A DNA stretch of 64,000 nucleotides from Burkholderia cenocepacia. GTDB lineage: Bacteria > Pseudomonadota > Gammaproteobacteria > Burkholderiales > Burkholderiaceae. The notes below the pieces were generated by a model. The model did no database searches. It was not told where the DNA came from and saw only the letters and a program-made list of their open reading frames with translations. Each line of letters starts with the position of its first letter. Positions within the stretch are counted from its first letter, which is position 1. Positions 25,788 to 36,303 of this stretch are shown here, piece by piece. The stretch lies in contig NZ_UAQZ01000013.1 of the NCBI RefSeq assembly GCF_900446215.1, forward strand, positions 496,001-560,000, read 5' to 3'. The position numbers and the translations under genes are program-made.

Positions 25788-26389
25788 TGCATCCAAGTAC
25801 TGGCAGGAACCGATCCTCCCGGCGCCGGCGTTGCCGGCGCGGCGGACTTCACTCCCGCGTTCTGCGTCTCGGCAGTGGCAGCCGGATTCGCCTGGTTGTC
25901 GCGCGGCGACAGCTTCGTCGCCTGCGTGCTCACGATGGTTACCTGCTTCAACGTCGCGGTGACCATCAGCGCAGCACTCGACTTCCGATCGGTGACGGTC
26001 GACAGTCCCTGAATCAGCATGTTCGAGTACTTCCGGCGCGTCGTGACGACGTCAAACCGTTCTCGGCTCGCCTGCAGCTTCAACAGCTGGCTGTAGATCG
26101 CGTCGACGTACGTGCCGGTCGCCATCGTGTTCGCGCCCGCCGGATCGAACGAGACGACCGCCGCCCCGAGCAGCGCCGAGTAGTCGGCATTGCTCCAGCC
26201 GCATTTGATGATGAGCTCGCGCGGCCGCATGTACGCATGGTCGTTGATCGGGGCGCCATCCTCGACCGGCTGCTCGGTGATCATGAGGTTGTCGCTGTAC
26301 ACCTCCTCGACGATGGCCGAGATCGTGATGCTGCCGATCTTCTTACTGCCGACCAGCGTGACATCGAGGATGTCAGAGATGCTCGTCAT
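25784..26389 (-). CDS. Dit-like baseplate protein
   Basis: The 201-residue protein begins ISDILDVTLVGSKKIGSITI and has VEDGAPINDHAYMRPRELII, as in the Dit-like N-terminal domain family that sits after the tape measure in these phages. The C-terminus is Ala/Pro rich and disordered. It overlaps the tape-measure start by 4 bp. Confidence 0.75.
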   Translation of the reverse strand: MTSISDILDVTLVGSKKIGSITISAIVEEVYSDNLMITEQPVEDGAPINDHAYMRPRELIIKCGWSNADYSALLGAAVVSFDPAGANTMATGTYVDAIYSQLLKLQASRERFDVVTTRRKYSNMLIQGLSTVTDRKSSAALMVTATLKQVTIVSTQATKLSPRDNQANPAATAETQNAGVKSAAPATPAPGGSVPASTWMQ

Positions 26390-28173
26390 CCTCCCAGCCC
26401 TCCCGCATATCGGATCGTCTCGTTCGCTACGTTCTGCTGCTCGCGCGCGACTGACCGGGCCGTCGCATCAGGGTCGGCGCTGCCCCGCACCTCGATCCTT
26501 ACGTCCTGCTTCACCTCGATGTGCGTCGGGCGATCACGATCACCGGGCGAAAGCGGCGTCCACTGCGAACCCTGCAGCATGTCACCCATGATCTTTTTCA
26601 GCTTGCTGCCATACTTCGGATCGGTCGCATACACACCGGTCAGCGCGTCGGCGAATGCGAACGGATCATCGAGGTGCGTGCGTGCCTTCGAATACGGCTT
26701 TCCCTTCGCTAGCAAGTTTGCGTGCGCGGTGAACGCGTCGGCCATCGAGTCGTAGTCTGCGAAGCGTTGGACCATCCGAACGCGCTTCCCGTTGATCACC
26801 TCATGGGTGACCACATCGGTGCCAGCCTCACCCTTCCGTGCCTTGATGCCGAAGGGGTTGTTCTTCCCCGACATCTTTTTCCCCCAACCGCTTTCCTGCA
26901 CCCATTGCGCGAACGTGACGAGCGCGGGAATACCCGATCGGGCTTCGGATTCCTTCGACGCGGCGATCGCGTCAGCAATGCGCTGCGCCACGCTGCTCGG
27001 CGGGGCGTTCGCGGCCGCCGGTTGACCAGCTGCGATAGGAGGTGACGCACGTGTCGCGTCCCCGGCAGCTTTAGCCTGAGCCTGTTTTGATCCAGGGCCA
27101 TCGATCGTCGCGCCAAGCGCTTGTCGCCGCTTTAGCTCTTCGTCCTCCCCTCGGTTCAGCCCTTCGCTGTGGAAAAGCAACCCGAGTGCGCCGGCCCGTC
27201 CGAGCAGGCGACCACCCCACGGCAACAGGCGGGAAAGCAAGCCAGCGCGCCCCGCGGCAGCGGCACCGGCGGCAGCAGCACCCGCGCCCGTCGCCCCGGC
27301 CCCTGCGGCCGCAGTTGCAGCTGTCTCAGCAGCGGCAGCCGCTGCCGTCGCCGCAGCCTTCTCGACACCCACGCCAAGCGCTCTGCCGACTGCCGCTTGC
27401 ACGGCCTTTTGCGCGCCCATGTACGTGAGCAGGCCACCGCCGAGCGCGGCGCCAGTCTCGATACCGAAAGTGCCAACGGTGCCGAACGTGCCCTCCAAGC
27501 CGCTCTGCATGTGACGCAGCGCGCTCATCAGGCTGTGGCCGCCGTTGTTCGCCGTATCGACGCCGCTTTTTATATAGTCGCCCTTCGCCCGGTCGTACGA
27601 CTGCTGGTATGCCTCATCGCGCATGCCCAGCATGTAGTTTTCGTCGATGCCGAGCTGCTGCGCATACTGGGCACCGAACCACGCCGGCTTCTTCGCCATC
27701 GCCTTGCCGATGTCGTTGACGATGTCGACGGTGTCGCGCAGCTGTCCATTCGCGTCGCGCGTCTGCACGCCCAGCGAGCCGATGTAGCTCTCGCCGGACG
27801 GATTGTTGCGCATGAACCTCGCGACATTCTCGATGCTGCTCTGCGCCTGGTCCGCGGACACGCCGACGTCCTGAGCGGCGTTGGCCACCGCCTTCAGGCT
27901 GCTCGCCGCAGAATTGGTCCGACGAGCGGCGAAATGCAGGTTCTCCAGCTTCTGGGCGAAATCGACCGTACGAGCTGCCACGAACGCCGTTGCGCCGACG
28001 AACGCGGCCGCCATCGTGACGGCCGATTTGCCGGCCTTGACCTGAGCCTTGTCGAGTTCCTCGGTCTTCTTCGTCGCCCCCTCGACACCGTCCCGGAATT
28101 TTTTCTCCGAGTCGACATCGATCTTGAAGCCCAACGCGACGAGGAATTCGCGGATGACGGACGATTCAGCCAT
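26386..28173 (-). CDS. Tape measure protein with C-terminal muralytic domain
   Basis: The 595-residue protein begins with a helical tape-measure region (MAESSVIREFLVALGFKIDV), followed by a Gly/Ala-rich hydrophobic stretch around residues 245-330. A FlgJ-type glucosaminidase domain follows from about residue 425 (PALVTFAQWVQESGWGKKMS, NNPFGIKA, then YDSMADAFTAHANLL). Such fused domains open peptidoglycan during injection. The tape portion is short, which predicts a fairly short tail. Confidence 0.85.
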   Translation of the reverse strand: MAESSVIREFLVALGFKIDVDSEKKFRDGVEGATKKTEELDKAQVKAGKSAVTMAAAFVGATAFVAARTVDFAQKLENLHFAARRTNSAASSLKAVANAAQDVGVSADQAQSSIENVARFMRNNPSGESYIGSLGVQTRDANGQLRDTVDIVNDIGKAMAKKPAWFGAQYAQQLGIDENYMLGMRDEAYQQSYDRAKGDYIKSGVDTANNGGHSLMSALRHMQSGLEGTFGTVGTFGIETGAALGGGLLTYMGAQKAVQAAVGRALGVGVEKAAATAAAAAAETAATAAAGAGATGAGAAAAGAAAAGRAGLLSRLLPWGGRLLGRAGALGLLFHSEGLNRGEDEELKRRQALGATIDGPGSKQAQAKAAGDATRASPPIAAGQPAAANAPPSSVAQRIADAIAASKESEARSGIPALVTFAQWVQESGWGKKMSGKNNPFGIKARKGEAGTDVVTHEVINGKRVRMVQRFADYDSMADAFTAHANLLAKGKPYSKARTHLDDPFAFADALTGVYATDPKYGSKLKKIMGDMLQGSQWTPLSPGDRDRPTHIEVKQDVRIEVRGSADPDATARSVAREQQNVANETIRYAGGLGG

Positions 28174-28351
28174 GCTTCTGTTCCTGTCTGCGGCGCGCAG
28201 CCGCTTCGTTGTCGGCGCGTACCGCGATCGCATCGTTCATCAGCGCGATGTCGGCAAGGCCGAGAGTGCCGTCGAGCAGCGACTCGTACTTGCACCAGCC
28301 GCGCGCGACCGGCTCAAGGAGCCAATCCTCGCCGCCGGGCAGCGTCTTCAC
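28166..28351 (-). CDS. Small tail-assembly protein (second chaperone, DUF6889-like)
   Basis: The 61-residue protein has the pattern LPGGEDWLLEPVARGWCKYE and ends in an Arg/Gln-rich helix. It starts with GTG overlapping the previous stop (GTGA) and overlaps the tape-measure start by 8 bp. The placement equals that of the gpT half of lambda gpG/gpGT. Here it is reached by stop-start coupling; a slippery frameshift site was not identified. Confidence 0.65.
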   Translation of the reverse strand: MKTLPGGEDWLLEPVARGWCKYESLLDGTLGLADIALMNDAIAVRADNEAAARRRQEQKHG

Positions 28352-28800
28352 CCAGCTGGTGTCGCCTCGCTCGGGCTGCTCGCCAGACCGGTAAGCAGCC
28401 CTTGAATAAAAGGCCCGAGGTTCTCCATGATCACGTAGCCGGTGAGCGTGAGCATGGTGCCCATGTCGATGTCATCGAACATACACACGTCCTGCGTCGG
28501 CGACCAGACGCGGGCCCAGACAGCGCCGTGATGCCGCTCGACGACGCGCATGCACGCGCCGACGACGTATTCCGCGTCGTCGTCTTTCATCCGCGACAGC
28601 GCATCCATCACCGGCTCGATCGACGACGCGAGCAGTTTCAGGTTCTTCGTGAGCGGTACGTCGGACGTTTGGAGGTCGAGATAGGACCGGATCAGCGGGG
28701 GCAGCACAGTTGCGATGCGGCGGCTCACGTGGAACTGCCGCATCGCATCCATCTTGCCGAGCTGGTACCGGTGGCCGCCGATTTCCTTTTCCGTCGCCAT
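28348..28800 (-). CDS. Tail assembly chaperone (gpG-like)
   Basis: The 150-residue helical protein starts with GGHRYQLGKMDAMRQFHVSR and ends in a hydrophobic helix. It lies between tube and tape-measure genes, where gpG-type chaperones always occur. The assignment is based on position and this conserved opening. Confidence 0.72.
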   Translation of the reverse strand: MATEKEIGGHRYQLGKMDAMRQFHVSRRIATVLPPLIRSYLDLQTSDVPLTKNLKLLASSIEPVMDALSRMKDDDAEYVVGACMRVVERHHGAVWARVWSPTQDVCMFDDIDMGTMLTLTGYVIMENLGPFIQGLLTGLASSPSEATPAG

Positions 28801-28802
28801 GG

Positions 28803-29243
28803 TCAGTACGTCCCGAGCAGGCTATCGATCTTGATCGAGTCGAAGATCCATTCAACGATGTCGCCGTCCTTCGCGTAGCGCAGGTCCGGCGCCTTCTTGA
28901 ACGCGCAGCTGCGTGCCGTGATGACATCGCCGGCCGCCGTCTGCGAAACCTCGATCAGGTTCTTGCCCCAGAGGGCGCTCGACAGCGACTGCGCGTCGTA
29001 CATCGCCATCAGCTTGGCATTGACGGGCGCGGTCTTCAGATAGCGGAGCGTCACCTGCCCGGACTTGTCGGCGTGCAGGCTGTGCATGCCCTCGCCATCC
29101 GAGCCGATGGTCATCGTGTTCTTGTCGCCCGCGCGCGCGATCACGATGCCTTCCTCGGCGGTGGCCTCGCCGTAGCCGAGCGAGAACACGCCCGTCGGCC
29201 CGATGATCGTCGCCGTGACGTCCACAAAGCTGTAGGTGCTCAT
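28803..29243 (-). CDS. Tail tube protein (DUF3277)
   Basis: The 146-residue protein has DVTATIIGPTGVFSLGYGEA, NTMTIGSDGEGMHSLHADKS and a C-terminal DGDIVEWIFDSIKID, matching the DUF3277 tube family. It follows the sheath gene by 17 bp as expected for a contractile tail. Confidence 0.85.
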   Translation of the reverse strand: MSTYSFVDVTATIIGPTGVFSLGYGEATAEEGIVIARAGDKNTMTIGSDGEGMHSLHADKSGQVTLRYLKTAPVNAKLMAMYDAQSLSSALWGKNLIEVSQTAAGDVITARSCAFKKAPDLRYAKDGDIVEWIFDSIKIDSLLGTY

Positions 29244-29260
29244 GGTGGTTTTTCTTCCTT

Positions 29261-31081
<1,821 letters not shown>

Positions 31082-31672
31082 CTACAGGTTGACGTTTATG
31101 GTGGATGTGACCGGCGGCGACGCGTCTGTCGTCGTCGACGCCTGCACGGACTTCAGGTTCAGGACCGCATACGTGCGCGTGACCTTGCGGCGCAGCTTCA
31201 CGGTCATGTCGTACCGCCGCACCCATTGCTGGTTGACGAGGTCAGGCGCCGGCCGAATTGCGCCGACGCCGACGAACGCCATGTCCTGCAGTTGGAGCTG
31301 CTCGCGGTTCTGCGGGACTGCGAGGCCGTCGGCGAGGCGCTGCGCGTATCCCTTCCCGTTCGGCCCGTAGAACGTGCACATCACGTCGATGTCTTGATGC
31401 CGGATGTACGTGTCGTGCCCGTCTCCCGCGCCGTCGTGTTGGATCACTGGCCCCGCGTCCGGCTCTTGTTCTTGCACGCCGAACGCGCACCAGTTCACAG
31501 ACGGCTCGGGCTGCTTTGGCACCTTCGATTGCCAGCGCGGCCGCACTAAGTCGAGCGGCAGAGCCGTGATACCCGCGATCAGGTCGTGAACCAGATCGTC
31601 GAGCGCGTCGTCCTCGGGCGGCGGCGCATCGACGGCTGGCGCCAGGTATCCGCCTGTCGAGCTGTCATTCAT
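31082..31672 (-). CDS. Neck/tail terminator protein (gp12-like)
   Basis: The 196-residue protein has LVRPRWQSKVPKQPEPSVNW, IRHQDIDVMCTFYGPNGKGY and WVRRYDMTVKLRRKVTRTYA, the arrangement of phage neck terminator proteins placed before the sheath gene. It should cap the tube and join it to the head connector. Confidence 0.72.
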   Translation of the reverse strand: MNDSSTGGYLAPAVDAPPPEDDALDDLVHDLIAGITALPLDLVRPRWQSKVPKQPEPSVNWCAFGVQEQEPDAGPVIQHDGAGDGHDTYIRHQDIDVMCTFYGPNGKGYAQRLADGLAVPQNREQLQLQDMAFVGVGAIRPAPDLVNQQWVRRYDMTVKLRRKVTRTYAVLNLKSVQASTTTDASPPVTSTINVNL

Positions 31673-31676
31673 GGGG

Positions 31677-32048
31677 TCATCCGGAGAGAGGCTTGAGGTC
31701 GCACGTCGCGCAGACGAAGCCGCGGCCGAAGTGCGAGTAGTCGTTCACGTTGACGACGGTGTATGTGCGTCCAGCCCACACGACTTCGTCGGCGTCGTAA
31801 CCCGCGCCCCCGTCGATCAGCCGGAACATCGTGTGCAGCGTGATCGAGCCGATGATCCGGCTGCCGTCGGCGTTTCGATGCAGGATGTCGCCCTTGTCGC
31901 TCGTCACGACGGCCGAGAACGTGGTCGCCGCCGGCGTGTTCTGGCCGCGCCCGTGCGCGTCGACGGTCTGCGTCATGCGGTTACAGACCAGGCCCGTATC
32001 CATGAAATCGGGATCGAGCAGGACCTCGGTAACGTCGAGGAAAGCCAT
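31677..32048 (-). CDS. Head-tail joining protein
   Basis: The 123-residue protein is beta rich, with DGSRIIGSITLHTMFRLIDG and YTVVNVNDYSHFGRGFVCA. Its place among connector genes suggests a head closure or joining protein. No specific family is claimed. Confidence 0.6.
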   Translation of the reverse strand: MAFLDVTEVLLDPDFMDTGLVCNRMTQTVDAHGRGQNTPAATTFSAVVTSDKGDILHRNADGSRIIGSITLHTMFRLIDGGAGYDADEVVWAGRTYTVVNVNDYSHFGRGFVCATCDLKPLSG

Positions 32049-32051
32049 GCG

Positions 32052-32534
32052 CTACCCCTTCTTGCGGATCACGTATGTGATCGAATTGCGGTACTGGCCG
32101 GTATCGACCAGCGTGTTTTCGCGCGTGACGCCGCGCCGGCGCCGCGCTTCGAGCGTCGATTCAGCCAGTTCGGGAGCGATGTTGCTGTTGACCTTCGCGC
32201 GCACGGAGTTCTGCGCCGCGATGCCGGCCATGTTCAGTCGGCGCTCGACCTGTTCGAGGTCGCCGTCGAGCGCCGCTTCGACGCCCTTCTGGAGCTGCGG
32301 CTCGAACTTCGGCCGCGCGTCCTGCACGCCTGGCACGAGGTGCGGGCGCGCGGGAATGTTGTTCGCTGGGGATCCAGTCTCCTGGATGTAGCCGATCTCA
32401 GCGTTGCTGAGCGGCTCGCCGTCGTCCTTGCGGCCAGCTGTACTGTCGGGCACGCCGACGAGCACTTCCTGCCGAACAAGGCCGGCGATCGACTTCAGCA
32501 CCTCGTCGAGGCGGTCGACTTTCATGCTGCCCAT
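32052..32534 (-). CDS. Minor head/tail connector protein (HK97 gp10-like)
   Basis: The 160-residue protein has IGYIQETGSPANNIPARPHL and LVDTGQYRNSITYVIRKKG, typical of gp10-type tail-completion proteins. The ATG at 32,534 is preferred over a second at 32,525 because GGAG lies seven bases upstream of it. Confidence 0.75.
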   Translation of the reverse strand: MGSMKVDRLDEVLKSIAGLVRQEVLVGVPDSTAGRKDDGEPLSNAEIGYIQETGSPANNIPARPHLVPGVQDARPKFEPQLQKGVEAALDGDLEQVERRLNMAGIAAQNSVRAKVNSNIAPELAESTLEARRRRGVTRENTLVDTGQYRNSITYVIRKKG

Positions 32535-32562
32535 GGGATTCTCCCGACGGGCAGCGGCGGCG

Positions 32563-32946
32563 CTACAGCTGCATGCCGCCCGCGCCCATCATCATCGCGA
32601 GGCTGAGATAACGGATTCCGTACATGGTGCTGTTCCAGAATCCGCCGTCCTTGATGGCGACGGCCGCCGTGTCGTAGCTGGCGCTGACCTTGTCGACCGA
32701 CTTGGCCGACTGCGGCCCGGTCACCTGCCCGGGCACCGCGCCGACGGCCGCCGCGTTCTGGTCGCGCATGGACAGCGCGACGTGGTGCGCGGTGCAGAGC
32801 CCGATGCCGATGTCGGTCAGCTCCTGCCAGCGATCCGGATTCACGAGCGACACGGACACGGTCAGCCAGATCTGGATGACCGCGTCGGGGTATAGCGTCG
32901 AATTCTGGAATTCGGGGAACGTCTGGCGGAACTGAGCGATGTCCAC
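32563..32946 (-). CDS. DUF4054 head-tail connector protein
   Basis: The 127-residue protein has FRQTFPEFQNSTLYPDAVIQ, then LCTAHHVALSMRDQN and SASYDTAAVAIKDGGFWNST, the DUF4054 pattern. These proteins act as head-tail adaptors. Confidence 0.8.
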   Translation of the reverse strand: MDIAQFRQTFPEFQNSTLYPDAVIQIWLTVSVSLVNPDRWQELTDIGIGLCTAHHVALSMRDQNAAAVGAVPGQVTGPQSAKSVDKVSASYDTAAVAIKDGGFWNSTMYGIRYLSLAMMMGAGGMQL

Positions 32947-33001
32947 GGGTCACCTTCGGTTGGAGATGGCGGGCGCGCCGATGGCGCCCCGCCTGCGGCC
33001 A

Positions 33002-33427
33002 TTATGCCTGCTTGCCACCCTGCTTCTGGCCGCCGCTTTGCTTCGCGGCAGCGGCCTGAGCGGCCTCGAACGCCGCGACGTTCGACGCATGCTCCAGTTC
33101 GCGCGCGGCAATCGAGCCCTCGCGCGCGTCGAGCTCGGCGGCACGCGCATCGATGCCCTTCGACATCGCGTCGAGTTCGGCACGCTGCTCGGCCAGCCGA
33201 CCGCCCTCGGCTTCCAGCTCAGCACGCGCTGCGGCGAGCGCGGCCGTCATTTCGCCGCCGGCCGGCGCCGTCAGCGCATCGCCCGGGTCACCGAGGTGGT
33301 GCTTCACGTACCAGTTGTCGGCGACGGCATCGTCGACCGTGTGCATGCCGACCGGGAAGTCGGTGTGCTTGCCGTCGGCGCCGAGCAGCTTGAACGCCTT
33401 CGCAACGTAGATCTTCGTCTTCGCCAT
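33002..33427 (-). CDS. Capsid-adjacent phage protein (STY1053-like)
   Basis: The 141-residue protein begins with a small beta domain (KIYVAKAFKLLGADGKHTDF, then VADNWYVKHHL), as in STY1053-type phage proteins, followed by a long Ala/Glu/Arg coiled coil and a Lys/Gln tail. Its role is unknown. Confidence 0.65.
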   Translation of the reverse strand: MAKTKIYVAKAFKLLGADGKHTDFPVGMHTVDDAVADNWYVKHHLGDPGDALTAPAGGEMTAALAAARAELEAEGGRLAEQRAELDAMSKGIDARAAELDAREGSIAARELEHASNVAAFEAAQAAAAKQSGGQKQGGKQA

Positions 33428-33436
33428 GATGCCCCC

Positions 33437-34474
33437 TTACACGCCGTCGCGGTAGCCGATGGTTTCCGGATACACGACTTCGACGACGCCGAGCCGGCCG
33501 AAATACGTCGTGAGCTGGCGAATGTCGCGGTACTCGAGCGGCGTGCGCTGCAGCGGCACGAGCGGGAAGCGCACGCGGTTCTTGTCCTTCGTGTACGCGA
33601 CCATGCGGTTCGTGTTGCTCGCGCCGCGGTTCGTCAGCCACTTCGACGGGTAGATCTCGAGCGGGCGCCCGTTGATCGCGTTCGACAGCGAGTTGTTCTT
33701 CAGGAACTGCAGGATGCTGATGTTGCCCGCGCTGCTCACGATTTCCGAGTTCAGGCGCGAGAAGTTCAGCGGGTCGATCAGCAGGCGCTCCGGGCACACC
33801 GCGTATGCCGACGCCGCCCACACGCTGTTCAGCAGCTCGTTCACGTCCGCGAGCATCTGTGCCGGCGTCGCCGAGCCCCAGTTGCCGGCGATGGCGTTGC
33901 TGGTGTTCGTCACCGAAGCCGCATTCACGAGGCCCGTCACGCCGAGGACCGGATCGCCGATGTACACCTGCTCGTCGACGTCCATGTTGTGCTTCAGCTG
34001 CATGCCCTCGAACTTTTGCTGATCGACCGGGCGGCCCAGCTTCTGCGCGGATTCGAGTTCCGGGATCGTCCAGCCGATCTGCATGCCCCAGAGGGTCAGC
34101 GGGTTCGGCGTCTTGCCGATGTCCAGCGACAGGCCGGCGATCGCGCTCGCGTCCTTGCCGATCCACGACTTGCCGTTCGGCGAAGCGCCGCCGGCCGCCG
34201 CGAACGTCGAGTTCGTGAACGACGAGACCTCATCAGCGATCGACACGTCTTCGCGCAGGTCGATGTCGCGCGACCAGGTGACCGACGCGAGCGGCATGTG
34301 CAGCGTCTGGTCGAGCCGTTCGAGCTCGCCGACGAGGAACGAGCCGGTGCTGTCGATCGTGGCCGCATCGAACGTCATCAGCGCGTCGCGCGTGCGTGCG
34401 CGGATGATCGCCGGGGCGCCGACGATGGCGATGCCCGCCGCGCGGGCGAGCAGCGTTTTGTTGTGAGTCGTCAT
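33437..34474 (-). CDS. Major capsid protein (DUF2184)
   Basis: The 345-residue protein has the DUF2184 capsid pattern: LYDREVS-like ITWSRDIDLREDVSIADEVS region, WGMQIGWTIPELESAQKLGR, GNWGSATPAQMLADVNELLN and a C-terminal LQRTPLEYRDIRQLTTYFGR. It follows the decoration protein and scaffold, the conserved head order. Confidence 0.88.
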   Translation of the reverse strand: MTTHNKTLLARAAGIAIVGAPAIIRARTRDALMTFDAATIDSTGSFLVGELERLDQTLHMPLASVTWSRDIDLREDVSIADEVSSFTNSTFAAAGGASPNGKSWIGKDASAIAGLSLDIGKTPNPLTLWGMQIGWTIPELESAQKLGRPVDQQKFEGMQLKHNMDVDEQVYIGDPVLGVTGLVNAASVTNTSNAIAGNWGSATPAQMLADVNELLNSVWAASAYAVCPERLLIDPLNFSRLNSEIVSSAGNISILQFLKNNSLSNAINGRPLEIYPSKWLTNRGASNTNRMVAYTKDKNRVRFPLVPLQRTPLEYRDIRQLTTYFGRLGVVEVVYPETIGYRDGV

Positions 34475-34484
34475 GTCGGCTCCC

Positions 34485-34973
34485 TTAGATGTTGTAGGCG
34501 ATTTCGACGTTGCCGGCGGCGTCGGCCGCCGCCATGAACGTCGCGCCGGCGATGGCGATCGTGTTGGTGCTGTCGGCCGCCGCTTCGATGCCGCCGATCG
34601 GCTTGCCGGCCGCGGCCGCCGCGACGCGCACGTAGACCTGGCCGTTCAGCGCGGCGACGCCGGCGTTCAGCTGGACGGTCATGTAGCCGCGACGCAGGAT
34701 GTCGGCCGGCCCCTTGGTCGGGGGCGTCGACGTGCCGACGGGATCCTGCGAGCTCTGCGTCGGAAACGGGCGCACGAGCAGGCCGTAGACGGCCGTGGCG
34801 ACGTCACCGGCGCCGATCGGCACGAACTTGCCGCTCACGACCTTGCCGAACAGCCCATACGCCGAGAACGCGTTCGACGGATCAAAGAATCCAGTCTCGA
34901 CTGTGGCCTGCGACTGCCGGCTGATGTCGCCGGGAATGCCCGAAGGCATGCGAAACAGAATTGCGTTGCCCAT
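34485..34973 (-). CDS. Capsid decoration/cement protein
   Basis: The 162-residue protein has GIPGDISRQSQATVETGFFD and Gly/Ala/Thr-rich beta strands, matching structural cement proteins encoded directly upstream of DUF2184 capsids. It probably stabilises the mature shell. Confidence 0.72.
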   Translation of the reverse strand: MGNAILFRMPSGIPGDISRQSQATVETGFFDPSNAFSAYGLFGKVVSGKFVPIGAGDVATAVYGLLVRPFPTQSSQDPVGTSTPPTKGPADILRRGYMTVQLNAGVAALNGQVYVRVAAAAAGKPIGGIEAAADSTNTIAIAGATFMAAADAAGNVEIAYNI

Positions 34974-34985
34974 GTGGCACTCTCC

Positions 34986-36302
34986 TTATTGGCCGGCCCG
35001 CTTGGACCAGAATTCCGCGTTGCGCTTGTTGATGTCGGCGATCGTGGTTGCCTTGCCGAAATCGCGCGTGTTGATCTTGCCGCTCGATGCGCCGGCATTG
35101 TTCTTCGCGCGCATCAGCTCGGCCGCGCCGGTGAAGATCGTGTCGAGGACGCGTGCCGGCATAGTGTCGAAGTCCGGCGCGCGGCCGCCGAGGAACGGAG
35201 CGATCGCGGCGCGGCCGGCGTCCGTCTCGTATGCCTGATCGAGCGCCTTGCGCTGGCAGCGGCAGAGCGCGGCCGCACGGTCCTTCGTCTTCAGACCGTC
35301 GAGCGTCGGGAGCTTCACGCCAGGCGCGAGGATCTCGGCGCGCGCCGGGATCAGGCGCGCCGCGTCGCCGGTGTACAGGTCGACGCCGGACTGATCGAGG
35401 CGGCCCGCGGTTTCGGCCTCGATGACGGTATCCGTCGTCTCTTCCGTCTCGTCGTCCTCTTCCTCGTCGTCGTCCTCGGTTTCGCGCTCGCGTTCGGCGT
35501 CGCGCGCCTCGATGCGCGCCATGCGGCGGTCGAGCGAGCGCAGCGTCTTCAGGATTGCAGCGTTGTCGCCGGTGCGGCCTTCGCGGTCGGCGGCCTCGCG
35601 CCGCTCGCGTTCTTCCTCGGACTCTTCGTCCATGGCTTCCTGGCCTTCCTTGAGCGCTTCCTCGACGCCGGCTTCATCCTTGGCCTTCATGGACTTCATC
35701 AGGCGATCGAGCCACGCCGGCCGGCGCGGCGGCTTCGTGTTCGGCTTGCTGTCTTTCGTCTTCATCTCGGGTTCCTTATCGCCGATCGCGCAGCGCGGGC
35801 CGCAGCGGCCGCGAGGGACGATGGCTACGTGGTTGACAACGATGTTCCGCTGTACCCCGCGGCCGGGTGATACCTGTTCGTAGTCCGCCTCGTAACCGAG
35901 GCTGACCTCTTCGATTTCTTCGTCCTGCACCGCGTCGATCGCGTCCTGCGCGGTGATCAGCAGGTCGGCGAGGATCAGGTCGTTCTCGATGCCGTCGCCG
36001 CGGCGGATGTTCAGCATCACGCCCTTGCCGAGCGCGGAGAACGTCGCGGGCGTGACGAAGTCGTCCGGATGGTCGAGCGTCACCGGCTTACCGGCGCAGC
36101 TCGCGAGGGTCTCGTCGCGAAACACCTCATCCGGGGTGCGGCTGATGCGGATCAGGCCGTCAGGGCCGGCCTCGATCGGCACCTCACCCTCGGCGTACAG
36201 CATCTCGCCGGTGCGCGCGACGGGAACGTCCTCGCACAGCAGGAAGCCCTCGGGCGTCAGCGAACGCTTCGGCCCGAGCTTCTGGATGGTGAAGAAGCGC
36301 AT
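34986..36302 (-). CDS. DUF2213 prohead protease fused to scaffold
   Basis: The 438-residue protein has an N-terminal protease-like domain (VARTGEMLYAEGEVPIEAGP, CAGKPVTLDHPDDFVTP, VSLGYEADYE, VVNHVAIVPRGRCG). From about residue 180 it becomes a charged, helical, Glu/Arg-rich region like a scaffold. An in-frame ATG at 35,765 follows AAGGA by seven bases, so a 259-residue scaffold may also be made separately. It lies between the MuF-type and decoration genes. Confidence 0.82.
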   Translation of the reverse strand: MRFFTIQKLGPKRSLTPEGFLLCEDVPVARTGEMLYAEGEVPIEAGPDGLIRISRTPDEVFRDETLASCAGKPVTLDHPDDFVTPATFSALGKGVMLNIRRGDGIENDLILADLLITAQDAIDAVQDEEIEEVSLGYEADYEQVSPGRGVQRNIVVNHVAIVPRGRCGPRCAIGDKEPEMKTKDSKPNTKPPRRPAWLDRLMKSMKAKDEAGVEEALKEGQEAMDEESEEERERREAADREGRTGDNAAILKTLRSLDRRMARIEARDAERERETEDDDEEEDDETEETTDTVIEAETAGRLDQSGVDLYTGDAARLIPARAEILAPGVKLPTLDGLKTKDRAAALCRCQRKALDQAYETDAGRAAIAPFLGGRAPDFDTMPARVLDTIFTGAAELMRAKNNAGASSGKINTRDFGKATTIADINKRNAEFWSKRAGQ

Positions 36303-36303
36303 G

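Noticed and set aside
27219..27365. Ala/Gly-rich repeat in the tape measure as a possible CRISPR or tandem repeat
   Set aside because: It is a low-complexity hydrophobic coding region without regular repeats and spacers. No CRISPR array was seen in the window.
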